A stretch of DNA of 64,000 nucleotides, taken from NCBI RefSeq assembly GCF_040712315.1, contig NC_134020.1, positions 6,429,362 through 6,493,361 of the forward strand, read 5' to 3'. Under the pieces are notes generated by a model that saw only the letters and a list, made by a program, of their open reading frames with translations, did not search any database and was not told the DNA's origin. Below are positions 21,850 to 32,573 of this stretch, piece after piece. Position numbers and translations under genes: made by a program. Within the stretch, counting starts at the first letter, position 1. The number at the start of each line of letters is the position of its first letter. The DNA comes from Castanea sativa. Its lineage: Eukaryota > Streptophyta > Magnoliopsida > Fagales > Fagaceae.

Positions 21850-22900
21850 CATATTCTAGTTTTTCATACTTCCTACTGCTCTCTGCAGAACTAGGTCTCC
21901 TACAATGAACTCCATGGGCCTCATATTCCTGTTGTACCCTCGAGCTAGTTTTTGTTGATAGTTGGCAAGTCGGATGGATGCCATGTCTCGCCTTTCTTCT
22001 GAAAGGTCTAATTTCATGGCCATTTGCACATCATTACTACTCAGAGAGAAATTAGCAACTCTCATACTTGACAGGCTTATCTCCACTAGGGTAACTGCTT
22101 CTGCCCCATATGTCATGGAAAAAGGGGTTTCTCTGGTTGACCTCCCTAAGGTGGTTTGGTAAGCCCACAACACACTTTGTAGCTCCTTGGTCCAATTCCC
22201 TCTTGCCCCCTCTAGTCTCTTCTTCAGCCCATTGACAATCGTTTTGTTGGTAGCTTCCACTTGTCCACTACTTTAGGGATATGCCGGGGACAAGCACCTA
22301 TTTACAATCCTTAAGTTGTTGCTGTACTTCCGGAATGCCTTGCTGTCAAACTACAGTCCATTATCTGAAATCAATGTCTCGGGCACCTCGAACCTCGTGA
22401 TAATGTTCTTCCACACAAATTTCTTTACATCAACATCTAGTATGCTCGCTAAAGCCTCGACTTCCACTAACTTTGTAAAGTAATCGGTGGCGACCAAAAT
22501 GAACTTTTTGTTCCCTGTGGCCCAAGGAAATGGCCCTATGATGTCTAGCCCCCATTGCGTAAAGGGCCAAGGGTTTGTGATCTGGTTCAAGTTCCTACCA
22601 GGTTGATGTATATTCGGGGCATGTTTCTGGCATTAATCACACTTCTTAACATACTCGGCTGCGTCCTTTCGCATGTTTGTCCACCAAAATCCCTGGTTCA
22701 TGGCTTGATGGGATAACGACCTTCCCCTTGAGTGGCTACCAAAACTCCCTTCATGCAACTTGGCCAAAAGTCTAGCAACATTATTCGGGTGAAGACATAA
22801 CAAATATGGACCTCTAAATGATCACCGATACAGCTTCTTATCCTCGGATTACCAAAAACGGCGACTTTGCACCTTTTTAGCCTCTTTCACATCAGCCAGT
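21850..22900 (-). pseudogene. Gy1 integrase
   Basis: On the minus strand the zinc-binding part (about 22900-22600) retains W-W-T-N-M-R-K-D-A and C-x-x-C-Q-K-H-A. The core starts at about 22590 with P-F-T-Q-W-G-L-D-I-I-G-P-F-P, V-A-T-D-Y-F-T-K and L-I-S-D-N-G. The V-E-A-T-N-K region at 22260 follows after an in-frame stop near 22274. The C-terminal part runs to 21856 with A-Y-Q-T-T and T-P-F-S-M-T-Y-G. Domain order and motifs are of Ty3 integrase. Stops inactivate it. Confidence 0.9.
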
Positions 22901-22909
22901 AAAGATCCA

Positions 22910-23960
22910 TCAGTTAGAAAGGAAATAAAGGGGTCCATCTAACTCGGATTGGATGCCGAGGCTGATGCTACAACCGGGGGATGTTCTATGCTTGGGCGCT
23001 TTAATAACTCCATTGAAATCATTCGTGGAACACATTCATCTGACGACGAGGCCAAAGTAATTGGAGAATTGGCATGACTGTTTTGACTTCTCGAGACCCT
23101 ACCGACACTCACTCTTTGGAAACACGCTTGTAGAGTCCTAAACAACCTCAAGTATTATGACATATGGGGTCCTTCGCTTCAAAACTTCCTTCTACTTGGC
23201 TTACCACTAGTCTTGAATCTGAGAATATTTCTACCTCTTTGGCACCTAAATTTTGGGTTGCTTTAAGCCTAGTAATAAGTGCTTCATATTTGGCTTTATT
23301 GTTGGAAGCTTGGAAACCTAACCTTAGCGTATGCCAGCTTTAACCCCTTAGGGGATATCGTCACGATCCGACTCTAGATGCCCTTACATTTGACGCCCCA
23401 TCTACAAACACTTGCCACGGTTGTATTGAGGCTTGGCATACAATTAAGGTGACCCCTAGTGCTGGAATGAATTTTGCCACAAATTCTGCTAATACCTAGC
23501 CCTTAATAGAGTTCCTTGGTTTATACCAAATATCAAACGTCTCGAGTCTTGTTCCCTATTTTGTTATTCTCTCGATAAATTCCGATCTCTACAAGAGCTA
23601 TTGTAGGGGGCATTCGGTTAGCACCCAAACTGTGTGGGCTTGGAAATAGTGGGGCAATTTTCTCGTTGCATGTACTAATGCCAATGCCATCTTCTCTAAT
23701 GGAAGGTATCGAGTTTCCTAATCCACTAACATCTTGCTAATGTAGTAAACTGATCTCTGTATTTCGTCTTGATGTCTCAACAACACAGGGCTCACAACAT
23801 GGTTGGAGACCGCCAAGTACATGTATAAATCTTCCCTGTGCTCAGGTTGGGTAAGATGAGAGGGTTGGCCAAATAGCACTTCAAATCTTGGAACGCCGCA
23901 TCGTATTCCTCAGTCCACTGAAAATCCTTCTATTTTTTTAATAGTTGAAAGAAAGGTCTG
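22910..23960 (-). pseudogene. Gy1 Ty3 RNase H and second (archaeal-type) RNase H
   Basis: Two RNase H remnants lie in tandem on the minus strand. The first (about 23860-23590) has Y-Y-I-S-K-M-L, R-Y-L-P-L-E-K-M-A-L-A-L and the Y-F-Q-A-H segment of the Ty3 RNase H. The second (about 23430-23150) has W-Q-V-F-V-D-G-A-S-N followed by N-N-K-A-K-Y-E-A-L and the E-I-F-S-D-S segment of archaeal-type RNase H. Stops and frameshifts are numerous. The dual arrangement is known from the Tat clade and supports that placement. Confidence 0.78.
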
Positions 23961-24039
23961 CACCTATCTGCAGACCTCGAAACAAACCGATTCAGGGCGG
24001 CAATCATCCCAGTGAGTTTTTGTACTTCCATTGAGTTAC

Positions 24040-24859
24040 TGGGTGGGTTAAGCCATTGGATTGCCATGGTCTAGTTGGGATTAACCTCTATCTCTCGGTT
24101 CATAATCATGTACCCCAAGTATTTTCCAGACCCCATGCCAAGTGCACATTTGCTTGCATTGAGGCGCAACTTATGTTGTCTCAATATCTCAAAAACTTCA
24201 ATTAGATTCGGTATATGCTCCCCAATCTTCCTTCTCTTGACCACCATGTCATCAATACAGACTTCCACTATTTCCCTGGTCTGATCTTTGAACATCTTGT
24301 TGACCATTTGTTAGTACGTGGCTCCTGCGTTCTTTAGCCCAAAAGGCATCACCATGTAATGATGATTTCCCTCGAGCAATATGAAAGAAGTCTTCTCTTG
24401 ATCCTCGGGTGCTAGGGCAATCTGATGATAACCTTGAAAGGTGTCCAGGAAACTCATTCTCAGGTGTTCCTGTGTGGCGTCCACCAATCGGTCAATCTTA
24501 GGTATGGGGAAGGGATTGTTCGGTCAGGATCAATTAAGATCAGTAAAATCAACGTAAACCCTCCATTTCCCATTTGTTTTCACCACTATTGTATTTGATA
24601 GCCACTTAGGGAAGAACACCTCTTTGATAGCCCTTGCCTTCTTCAATTTCTCCACTTTTTCCTTCACTGCCTCTATATGTGGTTTTGATGACCTTCTCAG
24701 CTTTTGCTTTTTCAGTGGCATTAAGGGGTCTGCATTCAGCTTATGACTGATAAAAGCTAGATTCACCTCGGGTAGTTTGTATGGGCTCCATGCAAATACA
24801 TCAAAGTTCTGTACTAGTGACAGGAGGATTTCCACTTGATCTTCTATTTGTAAGCTCAC
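24040..24859 (-). pseudogene. Gy1 reverse transcriptase
   Basis: Minus-strand RT with K-W-R-V-Y-V-D-F-T-D-L-N (position 24540 region), F-L-D-T-F-Q-G-Y-H-Q-I, M-P-F-G-L-K-N-A-G-A-T-Y and the catalytic box. The box reads V-C-I-D-D-M-V-V-K, so the tyrosine of Y-I-D-D is replaced by cysteine. It then runs through K-L-R-L-N-A-S-K-C and G-K-Y-L-G-Y. Frame breaks occur at about 24530 and 24310. Confidence 0.92.
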
Positions 24860-24916
24860 ATCAAAGTTCTGTACTAGCGATAAGAGGATTCCACTTGATC
24901 TTCTATTTGGAATCTC
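24798..24916. repeat. 60-bp tandem duplication between Gy1 protease and RT
   Basis: Two copies of a segment starting ACATCAAAGTTCTGTACTAG begin at 24798 and 24858, with small differences. The unit spans the start of the RT frame. Confidence 0.85.
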
Positions 24917-25154
24917 TATCCTATTTGAAAATACCTGTCGGTGTAGGGCAAGATTTGTATTTGAACCAACACCTCGGCACTGTTAGCCCCTATTCTACTT
25001 CAACTTGCTCATTTTGTTTAATCTCATGATTAATTGCACCCACCAAGCATTGTCGTGCCACCTTTTGATCAGCTCAGAACATGATGATTATGTCCTTAGT
25101 AGGGAACTTGACCTTTTGATGTAGTGTGGACAATACTGCCCCCATGGCATGAAT

Positions 25155-25460
25155 CTAGGGCTGACCTAAGATCACCATGTAGGGCAAAAAAGCATTAACT
25201 ATTATGAAATTTACCATGACTTCCTTTCCATTGGTCACAATTGGGAGCCTTATTTGCCCTTCGGGCACCACTATCTTCCCATCAAACCTTACTAAAGGTG
25301 TGTCATACTTGCTAAGATCTTTAGGTTTCAAACCTAATCCCTTATATAGATCGGGATACACTATCTCAGCCCCACTCCCTTGATCTATCATCACCCTCTT
25401 CACCAAGAACCCTCCAATCCGCGAGGTCACAACCAGAGTGTTGTCATATGGCTGTGACAT
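25155..25460 (-). pseudogene. Gy1 aspartic protease
   Basis: A 101-residue open piece with V-M-I-D-Q-G-S-G-A-E-I, the active-site Asp motif of Tat-type proteases (D-Q-G-S rather than D-T-G). It continues to I-I-V-N-A-F-L-P-Y and I-L-G-Q-P. It would cut the polyprotein into its parts. The frame is open here, but neighbours on both sides are broken. Confidence 0.85.
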
Positions 25461-25499
25461 TCCCTCTGTATCGTTCTCATCAAAAGTGATCGGTTCTTT

Positions 25500-28005
25500 A
25501 TTTAGTCTGAGCCTTTTCTCGGGTCAGTCTAGCACTTTCGATCCAGGAGGGGTTGCTACACTTAATATGCCCCTTTGTCAGTTATCATTCACACCGATGG
25601 AGGCTGCATGGATAACCTCAATGATTTCCAGGGGCGGGGGAAGTGTGTTACCCGACTTCCCGACCTTTGTCCAACATTTCCACCTCTCTGACCAACAATA
25701 AAAAATTTTAAATGCCCTGCCTTCACAAGTTGCTCCAGATGATCTTTCAACACATGGCATTGCTTGGTAGCATGGCCCTTTTCCCTGTGGCATGTGCTTT
25801 GAATCCTTCTAACACCCCGCCCATTTTCCCTGACTATTGGAAATATGACTCATTCTTAATGCAGTCAAGGATATTGTGGATGGTGAAAGCTCGAATTTGT
25901 GTGAAAACATAAGAGCTTGTTTAGAACCCCAAATTAAAATTATGGCTAGATTGCTTTTACTCTTACTTAATCAAAGTACGGAACAAGAGTAAATGAAGAG
26001 CAATAAACTGATAACTACTCTAGTGCATAAACATGAACAACAAACAATAAAAGTAAAGCACAAGAGTAATGGAAGAGAGATGCAAACACAAGATAACACC
26101 AAGACGTGTTATCGAAGAGGAAACTGAAGAACTCAGCAAAAAACCTCTTTGAGACCCTCCAAGTCGAAATCGATCAACTAGAGAATAAATTTGGAGTACA
26201 CGAATAATAAAAGACCCTCCAAGCCTAGTCTACCCAATGTACTTGAGCCCTCCAAGCTCCTGCTACCAATGGACTTCTCGGAGTCATGTCTTCTCTAGCT
26301 TTCTGGATCCCGCAATACGCTCGATTGCATCATCCAAGCCTCACCAGCTTTTTTTGGCAAATCCGCAAAGTTTCCCAAGCTCCAAAACACTCTCTACACT
26401 TTGAATAGGTGTGGGTTGTGTTTGGGTACAAATGGGAGAGGAAAGGGAAGAGGCTACAATGATTTCTCAATAAGGACGGGTAGCTTTCTCTCTAAAAGAT
26501 GGGTGTGTGTGTTGTAGAAAACTATACTTTTGTGGGTAATGAGGGTATATATAGTATGGGTGAAGGGTAAGAAAGTCAAACTTAAAAATCCTCTAGGCAG
26601 AGAGTTTCGCGGGTATCTCGCAAGAAGGCCTTACCTGCGAGACACTCGGGAAATCCTCCAGGCTAGCATGACTCTTCCGCTTCCAACATGTGCTTCTCAC
26701 GTGCCCTTTTCGAGGGATACACTTCTCGTGAGCTACTCTCAAGCCAATCATGAAACTACACTGATTCTTCATTTCATGCTCGATTCTTCACCAACTTAAT
26801 ACTAAACCCAATACAATAAAATCCCACAAACTACAAGAAAAGAAATTAAGGTAATTACAAAACTTTTTGTCATGGAATAAAGCCAACATAAAACATAGTT
26901 GTAAATCACAACTTTATAGATGGGTTCTTTGAAAGCCATATTAACACCCTCAGGTCGCAGCGTCACATTAACACTCGGCACCCTTGAATCCTTTCTTGTT
27001 CTCTGTTGAAATCCCTTGGGTCGAGCATCTCTGTTGTACTAGGAGGAGGCTGGGGCCTTGCCCTTACCCTGCAGCCTATCGTCCTCCAATCTTTTATGTT
27101 CCTCAATCCACCTCATTAGCTGGTGCATGTTCTTAGGAGGACGCATGGTTAGGGCATCCCTTAATTTAGACTCCTGAGGTAGCCCAAACCTAAACATACT
27201 TGATGCAATCTATTCATTTCCTCCCCCTATTTCGTTATACAGCTCCCAATACCTATTTGCATATGATTGAAAAGTGTCTCCATTTCCCATCCTCATGGAT
27301 AACAATGCATCAATCGGTTGGAGGAATCCACTATAAGTGATAAATTGCACCCCGAATGGCTGGATCAATTCCCCGAAGCTATGTATGGACCTTTTCCTTA
27401 AACCATTGAACGACCTCAGTGCCGTGGGCTCAAGGCTAGACGGGAACACTTTGCACATCAACTCGTCATTCTGGGAATTTAGAGACATGTTCCACTAGGT
27501 CAAGTTTACCATTGTAGCAAGTGGATGACGGGCGATTGAAATGCCTCAGTATTTCTATATGCTCTATCTCATTAGAAAACGGTGATCGGGCAACTCTCCA
27601 AAGTGCTTTGCTCATAGTGTCCAAAGCTGCATTAGGATGCCCGCGTCTATCCTTGTGCGGAGTATCATAACAATGTCCTATAGTTTCGTGGGAACTATCC
27701 ATTAAGCGACGCAAACCACTCTAGTGAGATGATCTAGCCGTGGTACCCCTAGTGTAATTGAGATCATCAGACAATCCTTCATGGTCCCTCTTACGGCATC
27801 GATCTCTGATCTATTCTAGCTCTTTGACTTGCTTTCGTAGGTTTTCCAGCTCCCTAGTCCCGCTCTAGCTCCTGGTTTAATGACCATCTTGCATACGATC
27901 CTGCTCTCTTCTTCACTCCTTCTCCAACCTCCTTTGGCCTCTAGAGGCCCTAAAATGATTGCCTCTGGGTCCAACCGATCCTTTTTCTGGATTTGGACCT
28001 TCCAT
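25500..28005 (-). pseudogene. Gy1 gag, interrupted by a solo LTR
   Basis: The start is the ATG at 28005 (M-E-G-P-N-P-E-K-G-S), 64 bp after the 5' LTR. The core has K-L-D-L-V-E-H-V (about 27500). It continues at 27488 with the E-L-M-C-K-V-F-P-S-S-L segment and L-R-S-F-N-G-L, then the Y-A-N-R-Y-W-E-L-Y-N-E-I segment. These match the retrotransposon gag family of Tat-type elements. The gene is interrupted at 26919 by the solo LTR. Downstream at 25883 the frame picks up exactly across one copy of the GATGG duplication. Stops occur in the N-terminal charged region and near the C-terminus. No intact zinc knuckle was found. Confidence 0.88.
25884..26918 (-). repeat. Solo LTR (1035 bp) in Gy1 gag
   Basis: On the plus strand it starts TGAAAGCTCG and ends ACTTTATA, where the terminal CA has become TA. 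Perfect 5-bp duplications GATGG flank it (25879-25883 and 26919-26923). The gag frame is continuous across the site if it is ignored. Orientation is inferred from the TGTTTTATGTTGGC-like start on the minus strand. It belongs to a third LTR family in this window. A TATATATAG stretch near 26550 lies on the plus strand only. Confidence 0.9.
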
Positions 28006-28069
28006 CTTGGACGATATCAGGCTAGTTCGAAGTCTTCTGTTGAGTAAGATTCCTACAGACGATTCTAAT

Positions 28070-28684
28070 TGTGGTACCCAAACCCACTGGTACTTCCTGA
28101 GTAGGGATTTAGGCTCCCAATTTATTTATTTATGGGTTTCCCTATACTCCTACTAGGGTAAACTTCAAAGGCTACCTTGACAGCCCAATTCTATAACCAT
28201 TACACCTCTCACGCTTAGTCCCCTCCCTTTTCTAGTCTCTTACCTCTTACTTCACTCCTGTTTCTCACACCCCACTGTTTTCCCACCCCTTTCTCATCCA
28301 TCCTCCCTCTCATTTTATAGTCTTCTCTTAGTGGGGACCCAAATGATTACCTTTCTATTTTTTACCACGTGGCTCCCATTTTTGCCTAGAATCCTTAGTA
28401 AATAGGTCCATTTTTAGGATTCTCTTGAAACTTGCACCTAACACCGAATAGCACTCGGCAGCAGATTCCCCTAAGTCACTAACAACGTTTGTGGACCGAA
28501 TCGAATATTGATCGTTGCCTCTTTGGTCATCCCTGGCCTTCTCGTTGACTCTGGGCCGAGCCTAGTCCAATAATAGCAGGCCACCTTCGAGCATCGATCC
28601 TATGTCCATATACTGTGACTACTGGGCTGGGCCCTATCCTAGCAATGAAGGGCCCATACCGGTCATCAACCCCATGTCCCTATA
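28070..28684 (-). repeat. 5' LTR of Gy1 (615 bp)
   Basis: On the minus strand it runs from TATAGGGACATGG at 28684 to GGGTACCACA at 28070. The initial TG has decayed to TA. It is a little longer than the other copy because of extra bases near 28640-28670. I could not assign the primer binding site confidently; GTCTGTAGGAATC just inside may be its remnant. Confidence 0.92.
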
Positions 28685-28744
28685 GTAGCAAAATCAAAAT
28701 AAGGACCAAAATAAGAATTGGTCCAAAATGTAGGGACCAAAAGT

Positions 28745-31187
28745 GTATTTTCGCTAATAACAATATTTTGGCAACTTTTGATCTTTAATATATTGACATA
28801 CAATTATTTTATTGGTTACTTGCGGAAAAGAAATTGACATACACAATCATCAAGTTATAAGCTATTACACGAGTTCATAGAGTAAGAGCAGGAGTGAGGC
28901 AAAGAGCTTATAAGTGTGACTATTTTAAATAGAAAACCTATATATATATTTTTTATATATGATTGTGAATTCAATCCCTAAGGCTTGTCCCCTTAAAAAT
29001 TTATTGTTGTTAAAAAAAATGTTATTATGTGTATTTTTAAAAAGGAATATCTTATTAAAAAAAACTCTTTTTCTTTTCTAATGAGTAACATCAATCACTT
29101 CTTGTTTTTCTTCTTATGTTTAATAATGAATATCATGTATTACTCTTTTTACCTTAACAATTTTTAGCAAAAGATGAATACCACTACTCAATGTTAACAC
29201 GTGCAATCCTTACATAAAAATTATTATAACATAATAATAATGATTATTGTTTAGGTAGAAAGAAAAGATCTTATGAGTATCCATAAAAAATAAAATAAAA
29301 TGATCTTATGAGTAACAAATAAGGTCGTCATATTATATATCTTCTATTCACCTAGAGTGTGTGTGGGTTACTTAAAAAACTATACTTTCCTAAAGTATCA
29401 TATCATATCATTTTATGGTCTTGGTTGCTTATAAAAATGTCGATTAGATTATCTTTATATATTCTATTTAGAAAGCTCAACACCAAATTTACATCTTCTA
29501 GATTCGCATTATTCAAATGACATCTTCACGATTCCCCTTTTCGCAAAGGAAAAAAAAAATTCATAGCAAAAAATGAAAACGTGAGAGAAGGAATAAGAAT
29601 ATTGACGTTGGACAAATGAGAAAAATGCAATGAAAAATTAAACATGAGTCAAAGGAAGGAGTACCTACACTTGTTTAGAGTCAACACTAAACAAAAGAAA
29701 TAACGGAGGACAAGACTTTAAACAAAATTATCTAACCCTAATTCTAATTTGTTAAAAAGAACTGCCAATTGCTTTATTATAAAAATACCCTAAATTTTAA
29801 TTAAAAGCATTTATGGAAAAATATTATTTTCGTCTTTAAACTCTATCAAAAGTATTTTTTCAGTCCCCCAAACTTTTAAAGGTTCTTCTTTTGTCTCTAA
29901 AATTGGTAAAAAGTTATTTTCAATAGTTTAGAAACAAGAATAAAAATGGAAGATTTGCTTTTTTTAATAGTTTATAGATGAAAAAAATAATATTTTTTAA
30001 AGTTTAAGGGTGGAAAGTGGAACATTTTTAATAGTTTAGGGGGGAAAAAAAACTTCTTTAAGTTTAAAGACGAAAAATAAATTATTGGTAAAAGATTCTT
30101 TTTTCATCTCTAAATTTTATAAAAAGTTATTTTCAATAGTTTATAAACAAGAATAAATATGGAAAAATAATTTTTTTAATAGTTTATAGAAGAATTTTTT
30201 TTAAGTTTAAGGGTGGAAAGTGGAACATTTTTAATAGTTTAAGGATGAAAAAAAAAAATTAAAAATAACTTCTTTAAGTTTAAAGATGAAAAATAAATTT
30301 TTGATAAAACTGAGGACCAAAATAATATTTTAAACATACATTTATTAACTGAATTAAATATTATGGCATAAAATAAAAATACAATTAATGTACATTAAGA
30401 AATAAAACTAAATCAAAATAAACTTTCGTTGGTGTTTGCCTCATAAAAAAATGTGTGGAAGTAGTAAAATATAGAGTGGTAAGTATAGTAGAAAACAGTT
30501 TGGTAGGTGACACAACACGAGAAACCCATTGCCCATAGAGCGTTTGAAATGAAGGTTAGCTTTGATCATATAAAGTGGAGGAACCTCGCACACAGTCCTG
30601 ATGGGTATGGTTATGGTGCTGTGTGGGGTTGAACCTTGTTGACCTTGCATGCTTACCTTTTTTTTTTTTGGGCATTTTGAAAGGAGCGAAAAAGAGCGGT
30701 TGAGAGCCCTACATTTGGAGGATTCCCAATTTTTTAATTGCTTAAGCTCAACTTCGTAGACTTTCATAGCATAGGATATGCATGTATGTGTTGTGTCCTA
30801 CTCGTGATTTTTTGGTGGTTTGTTTTGTTGTGGTGTGTAAATTGCTCAAGTGAATCTCTGTGTGCTAATCACACTACCTTCTTCTTGTATTTTCTTGACC
30901 ACTTAGCACTGTTAAAACTTACATGATAAGATCTTTTTTTTTTTTTGGCAAAGACACAAACAATGGAATGTGTGGAAAGTGGAAACGAAGTTTGATTTAG
31001 TGTTATGCTATGGACTGTTTGTTTGGGTCGAAAATGTTATTATTTTGTGCATCTAATACTATATACTATTATTGAAACACATCAAATTTTGGGCGATTGA
31101 TTGGTTTTATTCATGTGTAAATCCATGTCCAAGTTAGCACCATGGGCAGGTCTATGCAGGGGCGGGGGTCCATGCCCCCTAAAGTTG

Positions 31188-31189
<2 letters not shown>
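28745..31189. other. AT-rich region without supported genes
   Basis: No domain-bearing frame is present on either strand. It contains many A and T runs and a tandem duplication at 29893-30300. A T-run at 30657-30669 interrupts the only sizeable minus-strand frame (30441-30767). That frame has no recognisable motif and ends in a hydrophobic stretch of AT-rich codons. Confidence 0.5.
29893..30300. repeat. Tandem duplication, about 205-213 bp
   Basis: AAGTTATTTTCAATAGTTTA recurs at 29911 and 30124, and AGTTTAAGGGTGGAAAGTGG at 30001 and 30204. The flanks (29818-29870 and 30300-30335) are weakly inverted copies with ATATTATTTT(C/G)GTC, so the whole may be a small decayed TIR element. Confidence 0.65.

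Positions 31190-31245
<56 letters not shown>
31190..31245. repeat. (TA)n microsatellite
   Basis: About 27 TA units immediately beyond the 3' end of LINE F. It may have grown from the LINE tail. Confidence 0.95.
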
Positions 31246-31253
<8 letters not shown>

Positions 31254-31510
31254 AGACATCAAACTATATTTAAATCAAAACAGCCATATCGGCCTGAAGC
31301 ACAGGATAATTAATGAGGGGTGAAACATCTTTCATCTACATAACACAGTCTGGAAAATTAATAACTAATCTAGCTAAACAATGAGTGACTTTGTTGCCTT
31401 CTTTCTTAGTACGAGAGTAGAGCAATTTAGAAAAAAAGAACTAGTAAAGAGACCAACATCCGTAATCAGCAAATTGTGAGAAGCCAAACCCGAACTTCTG
31501 TTACCTAGTA
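31246..31510 (-). mobile_element. LINE F, 3' part with end of RNase H
   Basis: On the minus strand this encodes the end of a LINE RNase H domain: G-L-A-S-H-N-L-L, then K-K-E-G-N-K-V-T-H-C-L-A-R, and F-P-D-C-V-M. It corresponds closely to the end of the LINE RNase H at 5093-5592. The upstream part lies at 53283-54884 beyond the E insertion, and the two halves are in the same frame. Confidence 0.85.
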
Positions 31511-32431
31511 TGTAGAGAGGGAAAATTTCCGACCTATCACAAGCTGACACATTATGCTACCAAGTCCTCAAAGTACGGCTAATTACAAAGCATCATGTAC
31601 TATTTCTAGAAATTTGCCAAGTTTTATTAAGGTAAAAACATGAAAAGTATGTAAAATTCTAATCAACATAGGCACGTGTAAGCAATGACATAAGCAGTCC
31701 AACATGTGTAAGCGATGACATAAGCAATCCAATGTGTGTAAGCGATGACATAAGCGGACCAATCAGGCTGTGACATGTGTCACCAATCAGGCTCCGCCAC
31801 GTGTCACTCACTACCCCTAAACTCTTATAAATAGAAGCCTTCCTAAGGCATTAGGAGGACCTGGAGGATATCTTGAGTTCAGAAGTCCAGAAGCTTTGCC
31901 AAAATCAAGCCCTAAAGCCTCCAGGAACTTCAAGAACTTCAACTTCGAATACGAAGAACATTCGAAGAGGAATCATCCAAATCATATTCTTAGATCTCAA
32001 AGTTCACTAGAATCAAACTCAAAAGCCTCTAGAAACCTCAACAAACCACAAATCACTGAAGCTCTACGGGTTCAAGCCTCTAAAGCCCCAAAGAACTTCC
32101 ACCACAAACCTTCGAAGTCGAAGAATACACAAATAACTTGAAGAACACGAAGAAAAATAGTTTCTAACAAGCTCATAGCTAGAAATTCGTTGTAATTTTG
32201 TTTCGAGGTTCTTCAATCCATCTTTCAACCAAATTGAAGGATATTTGATTTTCAAGCCAAACTCACATTACCACAATTCCAATCAACAAATCTTTCAAGG
32301 AGATTGAATAAGAGGATCACTTTTTTGTAATTATAGAGAATTGTACCACACATTCATCAATACAAATTCGCATTTGTGAAACTATTTTACTTGTTTGATT
32401 TATTTCGAACCAAGAAATTTAGTCGTCCACA
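31511..32431 (+). repeat. 5' LTR of E (921 bp)
   Basis: Starts TGTAGAGAGGG and ends TCGTCCACA, with the PBS six bases beyond. U3 has three 30-bp repeats and a TATA box. The transcribed part contains a short open frame (31896-32141) that is also partly open in the 3' LTR but has no known domain. Confidence 0.9.
31676..31833 (+). promoter_or_regulatory. Promoter of the E LTR
   Basis: Three 30-bp units starting GTGTAAGC at 31676, 31706 and 31736 each contain ATGACATAAGC, close to the plant as-1/ocs core TGACGTAA. The 3' LTR has one exact TGACGTAAGC near 52597. Then come two CCAATCAGGCT boxes, a G-box CACGTG (31798-31803) and TATAAATA (31826-31833). Motif roles are from plant promoter knowledge, and activity is inferred. 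Confidence 0.6.
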
Positions 32432-32436
32432 AATTC

Positions 32437-32454
32437 TGGCACGCCCAGTGGGAC
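32437..32454 (+). other. Primer binding site of E
   Basis: TGGCACGCCCAGTGGGAC lies just after the 5' LTR. It has the TGG start expected for a site pairing with a tRNA CCA end and is a form often seen in plant gypsy elements. I do not assign the tRNA. Confidence 0.8.
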
Positions 32455-32573
32455 ATCTCTGCCTCTCATCTCATTCTCCTTCAAAGAAATCATCATCGTC
32501 TCTTGCTACCAACTTCAATGGCCTCTAGCAAGAACATTCAAGCTTCAACAACAGCTACTCAGTTAGACTTGGT

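Larger units (their letters stand above)
7138..28684 (-). mobile_element. Ty3/gypsy retrotransposon Gy1 (Tat-like) with nested insertions
   Basis: Two LTRs (7138-7721 and 28070-28684) are flanked by the 5-bp duplication GTAGC (7133-7137 and 28685-28689). Minus-strand order is 5' LTR, gag, protease, RT, Ty3 RNase H, a second archaeal-type RNase H, integrase, a tandem-repeat region, an antisense gene and 3' LTR. A second RNase H and an antisense extra frame are known features of Tat-clade elements. Nested insertions are copia B and two solo LTRs. Gag and pol carry many stops and frameshifts, so the copy is dead. Confidence 0.93.
5590..28744. mobile_element. Long-TIR DNA element H (Mutator-like), split by Gy1
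   Basis: The left end (5590-5727) is matched in inverse orientation by 7056-7132 continued at 28685-28744. The 21.5-kb element Gy1 sits inside the right inverted repeat. Shared words include GGTCCCTA, AATTGATTTTCTG and GTAGGAGTTTTCTG. Similarity continues inward, more weakly, to about 5840 and 6935, giving TIRs near 250-300 bp. Without Gy1 the element is about 1.6 kb and has no transposase. Long TIRs and small size fit a non-autonomous MULE, but I could not find a 9-bp target duplication. The left end abuts a LINE fragment. Confidence 0.7.

Noticed and set aside
30441..30767. 108-residue minus-strand frame as a possible host gene
   Set aside because: No domain, homopolymer runs inside it, and no promoter or splice evidence I could support.
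31896..32141. Basic 81-residue frame in the E 5' LTR, with a related 91-residue frame at 52654-52929
   Set aside because: Both are LTR transcribed regions; the frames start and end differently and show no domain, so I treat them as chance.
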